This document shows, in pieces, positions 55,227-64,000 of a stretch of DNA of 64,000 nt. Source of the stretch: Flavobacterium nackdongense (lineage in GTDB: Bacteria; Bacteroidota; Bacteroidia; Flavobacteriales; Flavobacteriaceae). Each line of letters begins with the position of its first letter. Position 1 is the stretch's first letter. The notes under the pieces are model-generated. The model did no database searches, had not been told where the DNA came from, and saw only the letters and a program-made list of their open reading frames with translations. The translations under genes and the position numbers were made by a program. Location: contig NZ_CP037933.1 of NCBI RefSeq assembly GCF_004355225.1, positions 2,232,001-2,296,000 on the forward strand. Reading direction: 5' to 3'.

Positions 55227-55778
55227 ATGAACAAGACGAAAGAATATTTAATTCCTTTTATAGGATTAAAGCTAGGGAAACATCATTTTGAGTATCAAAT
55301 ACATAAGGCGTTCTTTGAAATCTTTGATTATCAAGAATTTAATAATTCAGACATCAAAGTAAATGTAGTTTTAGAGAAAAAAAACAACTTTTTAGAGTTG
55401 GCTTTTAAGCACAAAGGAACTGTTAATGTGCCTTGTGATATGACAAACGAAGAATTTGATTTGCCTGTTAAAGGTAAGATGAAATTGATAGTGCGTTTTG
55501 GAGATGCTTTTAATAATGACAACGAAGAGTTGCTCATTTTGCCACACGGAGAGTTTCAAATCGATATTTCACAATATATTTATGAAATGATTGTGCTTTC
55601 AGTTCCTCTAAAACGAATTCACCCCGGAATAAAAGACGGGAGTTTGCAAACTGAAGCCCTGACAAAGCTGAAGGAAATGACAGTAAAAGAAGTAAAAAAA
55701 GAGCATAAAAAAGAAGAAAACAAAGAAAATATTGACCCACGTTGGGACAAATTAAAGCAACTATTAACGGATAAATAA
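55227..55778 (+). CDS. DUF177 (YceD-like) protein
   Basis: About 183 residues from ATG 55227 (MNKTKEYLIPF). Mostly beta, with a lysine/glutamate-rich C-terminal helix. DUF177/YceD genes precede rpmF in many bacteria and affect 23S/ribosome maturation or its link with fatty-acid synthesis. Only 9 bp separate it from rpmF. Confidence 0.87.
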   Translation: MNKTKEYLIPFIGLKLGKHHFEYQIHKAFFEIFDYQEFNNSDIKVNVVLEKKNNFLELAFKHKGTVNVPCDMTNEEFDLPVKGKMKLIVRFGDAFNNDNEELLILPHGEFQIDISQYIYEMIVLSVPLKRIHPGIKDGSLQTEALTKLKEMTVKEVKKEHKKEENKENIDPRWDKLKQLLTDK

Positions 55779-55787
55779 TATAGTAAA

Positions 55788-55982
55788 ATGGCACATCCTA
55801 AGAGAAAAATCTCCAAAACAAGAAGAGATAAAAGAAGAACACATTACAAAGCTACTGTAGCGCAAATCGCAACTTGTCCAATTACAGGAGAAGCACATTT
55901 ATACCACAGAGCCTATTGGCATGAAGGAAAAATGTATTACAGAGGGCAAGTTGTTATAGATAAATCTGTAGCTGTTGCTTAA
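55788..55982 (+). CDS. rpmF: 50S ribosomal protein L32
   Basis: A 64-residue basic protein beginning [17 protein letters not shown], the universal L32 N-terminus. Has one Cys (ATCPITGE) rather than a full zinc ribbon. Position DUF177-rpmF-fabH is the classic conserved order. Confidence 0.96.
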   Translation: MAHPKRKISKTRRDKRRTHYKATVAQIATCPITGEAHLYHRAYWHEGKMYYRGQVVIDKSVAVA

Positions 55983-56004
55983 TACTTTTTTGTAAATGAT
56001 ATTT

Positions 56005-56031
56005 AAACTCTCACCATGTGGGAGTTTTTTT
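56005..56031 (+). terminator. Terminator after rpmF
   Basis: AACTCTCAC, loop CAT, GTGGGAGTT (one wobble) followed by T-run; 23 bp after the rpmF stop. Confidence 0.85.
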
Positions 56032-56156
56032 GTTGTTTATAATTTCTGTTAAATTACAACTATTAAAATAAGAAGGATTAAAAAAAAAATTGTAATTTTC
56101 GAGTCCTTTAGAAATTTATTTAAATAATAGCATTTGGCTAGAAAAAATAGAATATA

Positions 56157-57155
56157 ATGAATAAAATCACAGCCGCAATCACAGCTGTTGGAGCCTACGT
56201 TCCGGACTACGTGCTGACAAACAAAATTCTTGAAACCTTAGTGGACACCAATGATGAGTGGATTACCACTAGAACAGGAATCAAAGAAAGAAGAATTCTA
56301 AAAGATGATACTAAAGGAACCTCATTTCTGGCTATAAACGCCGCTTTAGACCTTATTGAAAAAGCGAATATCGACCCATTAGAAATAGATTTGGTACTAT
56401 TGGCTACCGCAACTGCCGATATGCCCGTGGCTTCGACTGGGGCGTATGTTGCCACCAAAATTGGCGCTACAAATGCTTTTTCTTACGATTTACAATCCGC
56501 TTGCTCTAGTTTTTTGTTCGGAATGTCAACCGCTGCAGCCTACATAGAATCTGGAAGATATAAAAAAGTATTACTCATTGGTGCAGATAAAATGTCCTCG
56601 ATTGTCGATTATACCGATAGAGCCACCTGCATTATTTTTGGCGATGGCGCTGGAGCCGCACTATTCGAACCCAATTATGAAGGTTTAGGATTGCAAGACG
56701 AATACTTGCGAACAGATGGTGACGGAAGAGAATTTTTGAAAATGACAGCCGGCGGTTCACTATTTCCTGCCTCCGAGCAAACCATAAAAGACAATCAGCA
56801 CAATATTATCCAAGACGGTAAAACAGTTTTTAAATACGCTGTTACCAATATGTCGGACGCTTGCGATATTATAATGCAAAGAAATAATTTGACCAATGAT
56901 GATGTTGCCTGGCTAGTACCGCACCAAGCCAACAAGAGAATTATTGATGCCATCTCTAGCAGAATGAACTTAGAAGATTCAAAAGTATTAATGAATATCG
57001 AAAGATATGGAAACACTACTTCGGCAACTCTTCCTTTAGTTCTTAGCGATTTTGAACATTTGTTTAAAAAAGGAGATACAATTATATTTGCCGCTTTTGG
57101 CGGAGGATTCTCTTGGGGATCTATTTATCTAAAATGGGCTTACGACAAAAAATAA
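56157..57155 (+). CDS. fabH: Beta-ketoacyl-ACP synthase III
   Basis: A 332-residue thiolase-fold enzyme that condenses acetyl- or branched acyl-CoA with malonyl-ACP to start fatty-acid synthesis. Catalytic triad C116 (SACSSFLFG), H256 (VPHQANKR) and N286 (GNTTSATLPL). N-terminal TDEWITTRTGIKERR-like region is present (NDEWITTRTGIKERR). 22 bp upstream of accB. Confidence 0.95.
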   Translation: MNKITAAITAVGAYVPDYVLTNKILETLVDTNDEWITTRTGIKERRILKDDTKGTSFLAINAALDLIEKANIDPLEIDLVLLATATADMPVASTGAYVATKIGATNAFSYDLQSACSSFLFGMSTAAAYIESGRYKKVLLIGADKMSSIVDYTDRATCIIFGDGAGAALFEPNYEGLGLQDEYLRTDGDGREFLKMTAGGSLFPASEQTIKDNQHNIIQDGKTVFKYAVTNMSDACDIIMQRNNLTNDDVAWLVPHQANKRIIDAISSRMNLEDSKVLMNIERYGNTTSATLPLVLSDFEHLFKKGDTIIFAAFGGGFSWGSIYLKWAYDKK

Positions 57156-57177
57156 AATTAAATTAAAACAAACAATT

Positions 57178-57654
57178 ATGGATTTAAAAGAAATTCAAAA
57201 TCTAATCAAATTCGTAGCAAATTCTGGTGTTGCCGAAGTTAAATTAGAAATGGATGATGTAAAAATCACCATTAGAACAACTCTAGAAGGAAACGTTTCT
57301 GAAGCTACTTATGTTCAAATGCCGGCTCAACCTGCGCTACAACCTGTTGCAGTTCCTCAGCAAATAGCCCCAGCGCCTGCCACTCCAGCAGCTCCAGCGG
57401 TTGAAAACTCAAATTATGTCACAGTAAAATCGCCTATGATTGGTACCTTTTATAGAAAACCATCTCCAGATAAACCTATGTTTGTTGAGGTGGGAAGCAC
57501 TGTTGCAAAAGGTGATGTACTTTGTGTTATCGAAGCAATGAAATTATTTAATGAAATCGAATCTGAAGTTTCTGGGAAAATAGTTAAAATCTTAGTAGAT
57601 GATATGTCCCCGGTAGAATACGATCAGCCATTGTTTTTAGTAGATCCCTCATAA
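57178..57654 (+). CDS. accB: Biotin carboxyl carrier protein of acetyl-CoA carboxylase
   Basis: A 158-residue protein: N-terminal dimerisation region (DLKEIQNLIKFV), a Pro/Ala-rich linker (about 50-78), and the biotinyl domain with biotin attached to K122 in IEAMKLFNEIES. Carries carboxybiotin for the acetyl-CoA carboxylase that makes malonyl-CoA. Co-directional with fabH and accC. Confidence 0.95.
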   Translation: MDLKEIQNLIKFVANSGVAEVKLEMDDVKITIRTTLEGNVSEATYVQMPAQPALQPVAVPQQIAPAPATPAAPAVENSNYVTVKSPMIGTFYRKPSPDKPMFVEVGSTVAKGDVLCVIEAMKLFNEIESEVSGKIVKILVDDMSPVEYDQPLFLVDPS

Positions 57655-57688
57655 AAAGTTAGAAGTTAGAAGTTAGAAGTTGGAAGTT
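57654..57688 (+). repeat. 7-bp tandem repeat between accB and accC
   Basis: AGAAGTT repeated at 57661, 57668 and 57675, with variants AAAAGTT before and GGAAGTT after: five units. Starts in the accB stop codon region; no coding role evident. Confidence 0.7.
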
Positions 57689-57750
57689 CTATTCTTGCTT
57701 CATAATTTAATGTCTAATGGACTATTGTCTAATTATCTAATTAAAAGATT

Positions 57751-59097
57751 ATGTTTAAAAAAATATTAATTGCAAACAGGGGGGAAATAGCACTTCGTAT
57801 TATTCGAACTTGTCGAGAAATGGGCATCAAAACCGTAGCTGTTTATTCTACAGCAGATGCCGATAGTTTGCACGTAAAATTTGCTGACGAAGCAGTTTGT
57901 ATAGGACCGCCACCGAGCAATTTATCCTATTTAAAAATGTCGAATATCATTGCCGCTGCCGAAATTACCAATGCAGATGCGATACATCCAGGCTATGGAT
58001 TCCTTTCTGAAAATTCCAAATTTTCTAAAATTTGCCAAGAACATGGTGTAAAATTCATTGGCGCTTCTCCTGAAATGATCGACAGAATGGGAGATAAAGC
58101 TTCTGCCAAAGCCACAATGAAAGCCGCAGGAGTTCCCTGCGTTCCCGGTTCTGACGGTTTACTAGAATCTTTTGAACAAGCACAAAAACTTTCCAAAGAA
58201 ATGGGTTACCCGGTAATGCTGAAAGCTACCGCAGGTGGCGGAGGTAAAGGAATGCGCGCCGTTTGGGCCGAAGAGGATTTGCTTAAAGCTTGGGAAAGTG
58301 CTCGTCAAGAATCAGCAGCAGCTTTTGGAAATGACGGAATGTATTTAGAAAAACTTATCGAAGAACCCAGACATATCGAAATTCAAATTGTTGGTGATTC
58401 TTTTGGCAAGGCCTGTCACCTTTCGGAAAGAGATTGTTCGGTACAAAGACGTCATCAAAAATTGACCGAAGAAACACCTTCACCATTTATGACTGACGAA
58501 TTGCGTAATAAAATGGGCGCAGCAGCCGTAAAAGCAGCTGAATTCATTAAATACGAAGGCGCAGGAACCGTAGAATTTTTGGTCGATAAACACCGTAATT
58601 TCTACTTTATGGAAATGAATACCCGTATTCAAGTAGAACACCCAATTACCGAACAAGTTATTGATTATGATTTGATTCGAGAACAAATTTTAGTTGCTGC
58701 TGGTGTGCCAATTTCTGGTAAAAATTATTTGCCGCAATTACACGCTATCGAATGCCGAATCAATGCTGAAGATCCTTACAATGAATTTAGACCTTCACCA
58801 GGAAAAATAACAACACTTCATATGCCCGGTGGCCACGGTGTTCGTCTTGACACACACGTGTATTCAGGCTATACCATTCCGCCAAATTACGACTCGATGA
58901 TTGCCAAATTAATCACAACGGCACAAACCCGTGAAGAAGCCATTAGCAAAATGCGAAGAGCTTTGGATGAATTTGTAATTGAAGGAATTAAAACAACTAT
59001 TCCGTTCCATAGACAATTGATGGATGATCCAAAATACATAGCTGGGGATTACACCACTGCCTTTATGGACAGTTTTAAGATGAATAATCTAGAATAA
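57751..59097 (+). CDS. accC: Biotin carboxylase subunit of acetyl-CoA carboxylase
   Basis: A 448-residue ATP-grasp enzyme. N-terminal [23 protein letters not shown]-binding [15 protein letters not shown], active-site [14 protein letters not shown] and C-terminal RPSPGKIT. Carboxylates biotin on AccB. Separated from accB by 96 bp that include a short tandem repeat. accA/accD are not in the window. Confidence 0.96.
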   Translation: MFKKILIANRGEIALRIIRTCREMGIKTVAVYSTADADSLHVKFADEAVCIGPPPSNLSYLKMSNIIAAAEITNADAIHPGYGFLSENSKFSKICQEHGVKFIGASPEMIDRMGDKASAKATMKAAGVPCVPGSDGLLESFEQAQKLSKEMGYPVMLKATAGGGGKGMRAVWAEEDLLKAWESARQESAAAFGNDGMYLEKLIEEPRHIEIQIVGDSFGKACHLSERDCSVQRRHQKLTEETPSPFMTDELRNKMGAAAVKAAEFIKYEGAGTVEFLVDKHRNFYFMEMNTRIQVEHPITEQVIDYDLIREQILVAAGVPISGKNYLPQLHAIECRINAEDPYNEFRPSPGKITTLHMPGGHGVRLDTHVYSGYTIPPNYDSMIAKLITTAQTREEAISKMRRALDEFVIEGIKTTIPFHRQLMDDPKYIAGDYTTAFMDSFKMNNLE

Positions 59098-59118
59098 AAA
59101 CAATACAATTATAGTAAT

Positions 59119-59153
59119 TAAACCCCGTTTTCTGATGGAAAACGGGGTTTTTT
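59119..59153. terminator. Bidirectional terminator accC / S9 peptidase
   Basis: Perfect 12-bp stem AACCCCGTTTTC / GAAAACGGGGTT with loop TGATG, followed by T-run on the plus strand and A/T-rich on the other side. Confidence 0.88.
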
Positions 59154-59174
59154 GTAAGTAAAAAAAAGCTGCTT

Positions 59175-61076
59175 TTACAAGGTTTCTTTCAACCATTTAT
59201 AAAATTCTCTATGCCAAACCAGCGCATTTTGCGGCTTTAAAACCCAATGATTTTCCTCGGGAAAATAGAGAAATCTACTTTTTATTCCTAGCATTTGTGC
59301 TGCTTGAAACGCTTCTTGCGCTTGACCAATTGGCACTCTAAAATCATTTCCCCCTTGAATAATTAAAATAGGTGCATTCCATTTGGATACAAAATTAATT
59401 GGATTGAATTTTGTATATGCTTTTTGGGCAATCGCATTATCCTTTTCCCAATAGGCTCCGCCAAAATCCCAATAATTGAAGAAAACTTCCTCGGTAGTAC
59501 CAAACATACTTTGGGTATTGAAAACCCCATCGTGAGCAATAAATGTTTTGAATCTGTTGTTGTGAATCCCAGCTAAATAAAAGGCAGAATAACCCCCATA
59601 ACTGGCCCCTACACAACCCAAACGCGATTTGTCTACATATTTTTCTTTGGCTACATCATCGATCGCCGATAGGTAATCGTCCATCACTTGTCCACCCCAA
59701 TCTTTGCTGATTTGTTCGTTCCACTCCACACCGTGACCGTGCATTCCGCGACGATTGGGTGCTACTACAATATAACCATTGGCCGCCATTAATTGAAAAT
59801 TCCATCGGAAAGAGTAGAATTGTGTCAACGGAGATTGTGGCCCACCTTGACAATACAGCAAGGTTGGATATTTTTTTGTAGCGTCAAAATTCGGGGGAAA
59901 AACCACCCAAACCAACATTTTTTTACCATCGGTCGTGGTGACATATCTTTTTTCTGTTTTGCTTAACGCCAATGATTTGTAGGTTTCCGTATTGACATTT
60001 GATAATTGAAGCCAAGTTTTCTTCTTTAGATTATACGAAAAAATTTCGGCTGCGTGATTCATATCGGTTCGGGTAACAAGAATTGTATCACCAGACAAAC
60101 CAATTAAACCAGAAATATCGAAATCGCCATTGGTCAATTGAACTACTTGGGGTGATTTTTTGGTCAAACCTGGAAAATCGACCTCAAAAAGTTGAATTGT
60201 TCCATCAATCGGTGCTTGAAAATACACTTTTTTACCATCTTGACTCCACAAGAAACTCTCTACGGTTCCGTCCCAATGCGCTGTTAAATTGATATTCATC
60301 CCCTTGAAACTAACAATAATGTCATTTTTATCGGCTTCGTAGCCGTCTCGTTTCATTTGCAGCCAAGACAAATTCCCAGTTGGAGAAAACCTAGGATTTG
60401 TATCATAACCCAGGTTCCCTTCCGTTCGGTTGATAGTTTGTTTCGTTTCTAGATTGTATTCGTAAATATCGGTATTGGTGCTAATAGCATAAGCAGTTCC
60501 CGCTTTTTTCTTGCAAACATATAGAATGCTTTTGCTGTCAGGTGACCAAATATAATCTTCGTCACCGCCAAAAGGTTTTTGTGGACTATCATAATTTTCG
60601 CCTTTCAAAATGTCAATTCCTGCAGCACCTTCTTTGTTTTCTTTATAAAAAACGTGGTTGAATTTGCCTTCGTTCCATTTGTCCCAATGGCGATAATCCA
60701 AACCATTGTAGATTTGAACATTCGATTTTTCGAGTTCTGGATAAAAATCTTTTCCGTGAACTTTGTCCATCTTGATTTCTTCATTATAAACAATATATTT
60801 CCCGTCTGGAGAAACGTTTTTATCATTCAATAGCTCTTTAGTCGAAGCCACTTCGGTTGCATTTCCTCCATTTATGGGCAAAGAATACCATTTAGAAGTC
60901 GATTTATTTTCTTCGGCAGAAGGAATGTCTACTTTGTAAATAATGTTTTTTCCATCTTTAGAAATACCTAAAGAGGATACTCTTCCTAGTTTTAAAAGTA
61001 AGTCGGGAGACATTACATTTTGCGCCATTACGTTTAAACTCATTATTGTCAGGGTTATAAGTGCTGTTTTTTTCAT
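59175..61076 (-). CDS. S9-family prolyl oligopeptidase-like peptidase
   Basis: A 633-residue exported serine peptidase. Signal peptide (ITLTIMSLNVMAQ), a seven-bladed beta-propeller-like region (about 25-390) with WD40-like repeats, and an alpha/beta-hydrolase domain. Nucleophile S492 in GASYGGYSAFY, Asp in IQGGNDFRVP and His in PEENHWVLKP. Resembles dipeptidyl/acylaminoacyl peptidases; probably periplasmic and used for peptide degradation. Confidence 0.92.
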   Translation of the reverse strand: MKKTALITLTIMSLNVMAQNVMSPDLLLKLGRVSSLGISKDGKNIIYKVDIPSAEENKSTSKWYSLPINGGNATEVASTKELLNDKNVSPDGKYIVYNEEIKMDKVHGKDFYPELEKSNVQIYNGLDYRHWDKWNEGKFNHVFYKENKEGAAGIDILKGENYDSPQKPFGGDEDYIWSPDSKSILYVCKKKAGTAYAISTNTDIYEYNLETKQTINRTEGNLGYDTNPRFSPTGNLSWLQMKRDGYEADKNDIIVSFKGMNINLTAHWDGTVESFLWSQDGKKVYFQAPIDGTIQLFEVDFPGLTKKSPQVVQLTNGDFDISGLIGLSGDTILVTRTDMNHAAEIFSYNLKKKTWLQLSNVNTETYKSLALSKTEKRYVTTTDGKKMLVWVVFPPNFDATKKYPTLLYCQGGPQSPLTQFYSFRWNFQLMAANGYIVVAPNRRGMHGHGVEWNEQISKDWGGQVMDDYLSAIDDVAKEKYVDKSRLGCVGASYGGYSAFYLAGIHNNRFKTFIAHDGVFNTQSMFGTTEEVFFNYWDFGGAYWEKDNAIAQKAYTKFNPINFVSKWNAPILIIQGGNDFRVPIGQAQEAFQAAQMLGIKSRFLYFPEENHWVLKPQNALVWHREFYKWLKETL

Positions 61077-61204
61077 TGTGAATTTTGGAATTTTAAAGCT
61101 TTAAAAATACAAATTTTACTCCTAATAATTAGAAGTAATTTAAACTCAATTGTGTAAAACTGAATCATTTTTTTTTACTTTTACAAAAATTCAGCTTCAG
61201 ATTA

Positions 61205-61945
61205 ATGGCAACAAAAATAACATCAAAAAAAACAAAAACCTCAGCAAAAAAAGACGCGGGAACTTTTAGGAGTAAAGTCACTCGTTTTCTACTTAAAGCC
61301 ACGCTATGGTTTTTTGGGTTGTCTATTTTTTTTGTAGTTCTCTACAAATTTGTTCCCGTTCCATTCACCCCTTTGATGCTGATTCGAACCATAGAAAATA
61401 AATCAGCGGGCAAAGAAAATTATTTTAACCACGATTGGGAACCCATTGAAAATATCTCGACTAATCTTCAAAAAGCGGTAATAGCTAGTGAGGATGGTAC
61501 TTTTTTGACGCACAATGGTTTCGATTTTACAGCTATGCAAAAAGCATACAAAAACAACGAAAGAGGCCGACGAATAAAGGGCGGAAGTACTATTTCGCAA
61601 CAAACAGCCAAGAATGTTTTTCTGTGGCAAGGCAGAAGTTATCTCCGAAAAGGATTGGAAGCATATTTCACGGTTTTAATCGAACTAATTTGGGGTAAAG
61701 AGCGCATTATGGAGGTCTATCTCAACAGTATCGAAATGGGGAATGGTATTTATGGAGCGCAAGCAGCCACCCAGCATTGGTACAGAAAAGATGCCAAAAG
61801 TTTAACCAAAATACAAGCGGCTGGCATCGCAGCCATTTTGCCCAATCCGAGGAAATATTCAGCAACAAGTTCCTCTTCTTACATCAATAACCGAAAAGCT
61901 AAAATTGTTCGAATAATGCGTCATATTGGTAAAATTGAATATTAA
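61205..61945 (+). CDS. mtgA: Monofunctional peptidoglycan glycosyltransferase
   Basis: A 246-residue GT51 enzyme: lysine-rich cytoplasmic tail, one transmembrane helix (about 29-48), then the GT51 motifs with catalytic E96 in ASEDGTFLTHNGFD, RIKGGSTISQQTAKNVF, KERIMEVYLNSIEMGNG and YGAQAATQHWY. Polymerises lipid II glycans in the periplasm. Length is typical. Confidence 0.95.
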   Translation: MATKITSKKTKTSAKKDAGTFRSKVTRFLLKATLWFFGLSIFFVVLYKFVPVPFTPLMLIRTIENKSAGKENYFNHDWEPIENISTNLQKAVIASEDGTFLTHNGFDFTAMQKAYKNNERGRRIKGGSTISQQTAKNVFLWQGRSYLRKGLEAYFTVLIELIWGKERIMEVYLNSIEMGNGIYGAQAATQHWYRKDAKSLTKIQAAGIAAILPNPRKYSATSSSSYINNRKAKIVRIMRHIGKIEY

Positions 61946-62002
61946 TTTTTGCCAATTTGGACTTAGCTTTTTTTATGAGAATCGTATCTGACAGCTACTC
62001 AT

Positions 62003-62037
62003 AAAAAAATACCTTTAAAATCATACGATTCTAAAGG
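62003..62037 (-). terminator. Terminator after tRNA-Ser
   Basis: On the minus strand: CCTTTAGAATC, loop GTAT, GATTTTAAAGG (one mismatch), then TATTTTTTT. Confidence 0.75.
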
Positions 62038-62049
62038 CATTTTCTTTTG

Positions 62050-62136
62050 CAGAGAGGATGGGATTCGAACCCACGATACAGTTACCCATATACAAACTTT
62101 CCAGGCTTGCTCCTTCAACCACTCGGACACCTCTCT
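62050..62136 (-). tRNA. tRNA-Ser(GGA)
   Basis: An 87-nt class II tRNA with long variable arm. Acceptor AGAGAGG/CCTCTCT, discriminator G73 (typical for serine), anticodon loop CTGGAAA giving GGA, T-arm with TTCGAAT. CCA is not encoded. Confidence 0.93.
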
Positions 62137-62199
62137 ATTTATTTTTGAGGTTGCAAAGAACACTAAAAAATTCGACTTTAGAAAATTAAAATTCGCTTT

Positions 62200-63228
62200 T
62201 TATGAAATTTCTCCACGCAATGAAGTTTCGAATAAAGTTTTAAAATCATCAGCAGAACTATTTTGTCCCAACACATACATCAATTTGGTAATCGCCGCTT
62301 CGGTGGTGATGTCTTTGCCCGAAATCACTCCTATTTCTTTCAATGCAGTACTGGTTTCGTACTTTCCCATATTCACACTTCCTATCGAACATTGGGTCAC
62401 ATTGACGATGTGTAATCCAGTCGCAACCGCTTTTTTTAATAAAGCCAAAAACCAAGTATCGGTCGGCGCATTTCCAGCACCATAGGTTTCTAAAATAACA
62501 CCTTTGAGATCTGTAATTGAAAAAATGGCTGATAGAACCGCTTCGCTTATGCCAGGAAACATTTTTATAATAACAACACCAGTATTCAAGTTTTTGTGAA
62601 TCCTAAGCTTTTTATCGTTCGATTTCGGCAAAAACAATTCTGGAAATGTCTTCAAATTCACTCCCGACTCTATCAAAATAGGATAGTTGGGCGAAATAAA
62701 AGCATTGAAATTTTCGGCATTGATCTTGGTCGTTCTATTACCTCGATACAATTTGTATTCAAAATAAAGACAGACTTCTCGCACTAGGGGTTGGTTATTT
62801 TCCTGCAAAGAAGCAATCTGAATGGCAGTGATTAGATTTTCCTTAGCATCGGTTCTTAAATCGCCGATGGGTAATTGCGAACCCGTAAAAATGACAGGTT
62901 TCGACAAGTTTTCGAGCATAAAACTCAAAGCCGAAGCAGAATAGGACATGGTATCGGAACCGTGAAGCACCACAAAGCCATCAAAAACGGCGTAATTCTG
63001 TTCGATGATGGTGGCAATTTCAACCCATTTTTCAGGATTCATAGTCGAAGAATCGATGGGAGCATCGAAAGATACTGTCTCAATATCGCAATCCAATTGT
63101 TTTAATTCTGGGATTTTTTGCAACAATTTGCCAAAATTAAAAGCCTTGAGTGCTCCTGTTTCAAAATCCTTCATCATACCGATTGTGCCACCGGTATAAA
63201 TCAAAAGAATTTTGGCTTTAGATTGCAT
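62200..63228 (-). CDS. ansA: Type I (cytoplasmic) L-asparaginase
   Basis: A 342-residue asparaginase. N-terminal IYTGGTIGMM holds the first catalytic Thr; VVLHGSDTMSYSASAL holds the Thr-Asp-Lys proton relay (second Thr). No signal peptide, so the cytoplasmic low-affinity type. Its first 11 bases overlap the end of the upstream acyltransferase gene, so the two are coupled. Confidence 0.93.
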   Translation of the reverse strand: MQSKAKILLIYTGGTIGMMKDFETGALKAFNFGKLLQKIPELKQLDCDIETVSFDAPIDSSTMNPEKWVEIATIIEQNYAVFDGFVVLHGSDTMSYSASALSFMLENLSKPVIFTGSQLPIGDLRTDAKENLITAIQIASLQENNQPLVREVCLYFEYKLYRGNRTTKINAENFNAFISPNYPILIESGVNLKTFPELFLPKSNDKKLRIHKNLNTGVVIIKMFPGISEAVLSAIFSITDLKGVILETYGAGNAPTDTWFLALLKKAVATGLHIVNVTQCSIGSVNMGKYETSTALKEIGVISGKDITTEAAITKLMYVLGQNSSADDFKTLFETSLRGEIS

Positions 63229-64000
63229 TTTCGTACTTCATTTTATTGACTACGGGATTGGCATACATCGCCAAGAAACTTTGCAATGCCAGAGGATTAC
63301 TGTGATCGATTCGCATTTCTAATCTTCGCTCAAAAAGTGATTTTTCGTTTTCGGAGTAAAAATGACTATACTGAGTAGTTTTATGCAATAAATCGTAGGC
63401 AATATAATTGGTAGGCCACAATTTATAATGGCTTAAAATAGAATCATCGATGAGCTGTGCCAATGCTTGAATTTGCTTGTTCGAATTTTCGTGTTGCCCT
63501 TTGATTTCATCTAATTCAGTACTCAAAACGGCTCCAACATGAAGATGAATACGGCGTTTTTGCCCCATCACTCCGCTCATCAAATTGACGAAGTCTTCAT
63601 TTTTTTCTTTGACATAGATCTCTTGTTTGGCTTCGGCCATCAGTTGCGGCATTTTCAAAGCATCTGTCGGATCATATTCATAGGAAATCGAAACTGGAAC
63701 GATTTTTATTTTCTTGAAATAATCCATCAATTCCGCTTCGTCAGCAGCCATGGCCAACATTTTCAGTACTCCTGGGTTCGTAGCGTCATTTCCATCTTTG
63801 GTTCTGCCCTCGCGTTGTGCTATCCAAACCGAACGATTTTCGTGTTGCAACAATTTACTGATATATTCCGATAATAATTTGGAGCTTTGCAACATTTCAC
63901 GCGGTGACAAGCCTCTTTGAACCAAAAAATTACGGTTCAGTCTGGCTAATTTTCTCAAAAATGATTTTTGTACCAAATTGTCCCCAATAGCCGAGGCAGT
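63218..64000 (-). CDS. 1-acyl-glycerol-3-phosphate acyltransferase-like protein (5' end outside window)
   Basis: The frame stays open to the right edge (TASAIGDNLVQKSFL ...), so the N-terminus and the HX4D motif lie outside. The visible 260 residues hold the LPLAT substrate segment VWIAQREGRTKDG and VPVSISYEYDP. Members acylate glycerolipids at the inner membrane. Overlaps ansA by 11 bp. An internal TTG at 63976 is not the start. Confidence 0.75.
   Translation of the reverse strand, partial: TASAIGDNLVQKSFLRKLARLNRNFLVQRGLSPREMLQSSKLLSEYISKLLQHENRSVWIAQREGRTKDGNDATNPGVLKMLAMAADEAELMDYFKKIKIVPVSISYEYDPTDALKMPQLMAEAKQEIYVKEKNEDFVNLMSGVMGQKRRIHLHVGAVLSTELDEIKGQHENSNKQIQALAQLIDDSILSHYKLWPTNYIAYDLLHKTTQYSHFYSENEKSLFERRLEMRIDHSNPLALQSFLAMYANPVVNKMKYENAI

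Overview
This is a low-GC chromosomal window from a Bacteroidota member, most probably Flavobacterium or a close relative (Flavobacteriaceae). The grounds are the TAnnTTTG -7 promoter boxes, protein families typical of flavobacteria (single-chain class II glycyl-tRNA synthetase, the long SdhA type, an OmpA protein with thrombospondin type 3 repeats, DUF177-rpmF-fabH-accB-accC order), scarce Shine-Dalgarno sequences and several TTG starts. The assignment is by eye; no database search was run.

Layout. 1-9 kb: end of an AraC/GyrI-like regulator, a DUF2062 membrane protein, a LytTR/LytS-type two-component pair, an intact IS982-family element, an MFS exporter, and a recJ plus seven-haem cytochrome lipoprotein pair. 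9-24 kb: adenine deaminase; a small XRE regulator divergent from a stand-alone HsdR_N-type nuclease; an AddA-like helicase-nuclease and an AddB-like nuclease separated by kbl and a major OmpA protein; an alpha/beta hydrolase; an AIM24-family protein; and a VapBC-like toxin-antitoxin pair with a very small antitoxin gene. 24-35 kb: pepP, then sdhC-sdhA-sdhB with a MntA/HepT-type module between sdhA and sdhB whose HEPN gene has an in-frame stop at codon 6; nitrilase, Ig-like lipoprotein, comF, glyS and an outer-membrane protein.

35.9-40.2 kb is the most unusual part. A LytTR regulator with a degenerate receiver (Glu at the phosphorylation site) is followed by an 84-residue exported protein whose C-terminal two thirds is four identical 14-residue repeats. 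After that come a TPR-type sensor kinase and a NarL-type regulator. It resembles a multicopy signalling-peptide precursor beside regulatory genes, but this is a hypothesis from layout only.

40-64 kb: thiL, a ParE-type toxin-antitoxin pair, a probable type II restriction-modification pair (D12-class adenine methylase plus a 204-residue putative nuclease), lepA, a cluster of small envelope proteins and an AraC-type membrane regulator, dusB, a LolE/FtsX-like permease with rbfA, methylmalonyl-CoA epimerase, a CAT-anticodon tRNA, ribE, pdxA, the DUF177-rpmF-fabH-accB-accC fatty-acid block, an S9 peptidase, mtgA, tRNA-Ser(GGA), ansA and an acyltransferase cut by the right edge.

Most of the window is ordinary core genome. 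Accessory material is one IS, three toxin-antitoxin modules, one probable R-M pair, one stand-alone nuclease with its own regulator, and the repeat-peptide locus. Dispersed repeats (ATATAAGT palindromes, perfect REP-like hairpins, degenerate ACCGCAAAG-type repeats) sit in intergenic gaps.
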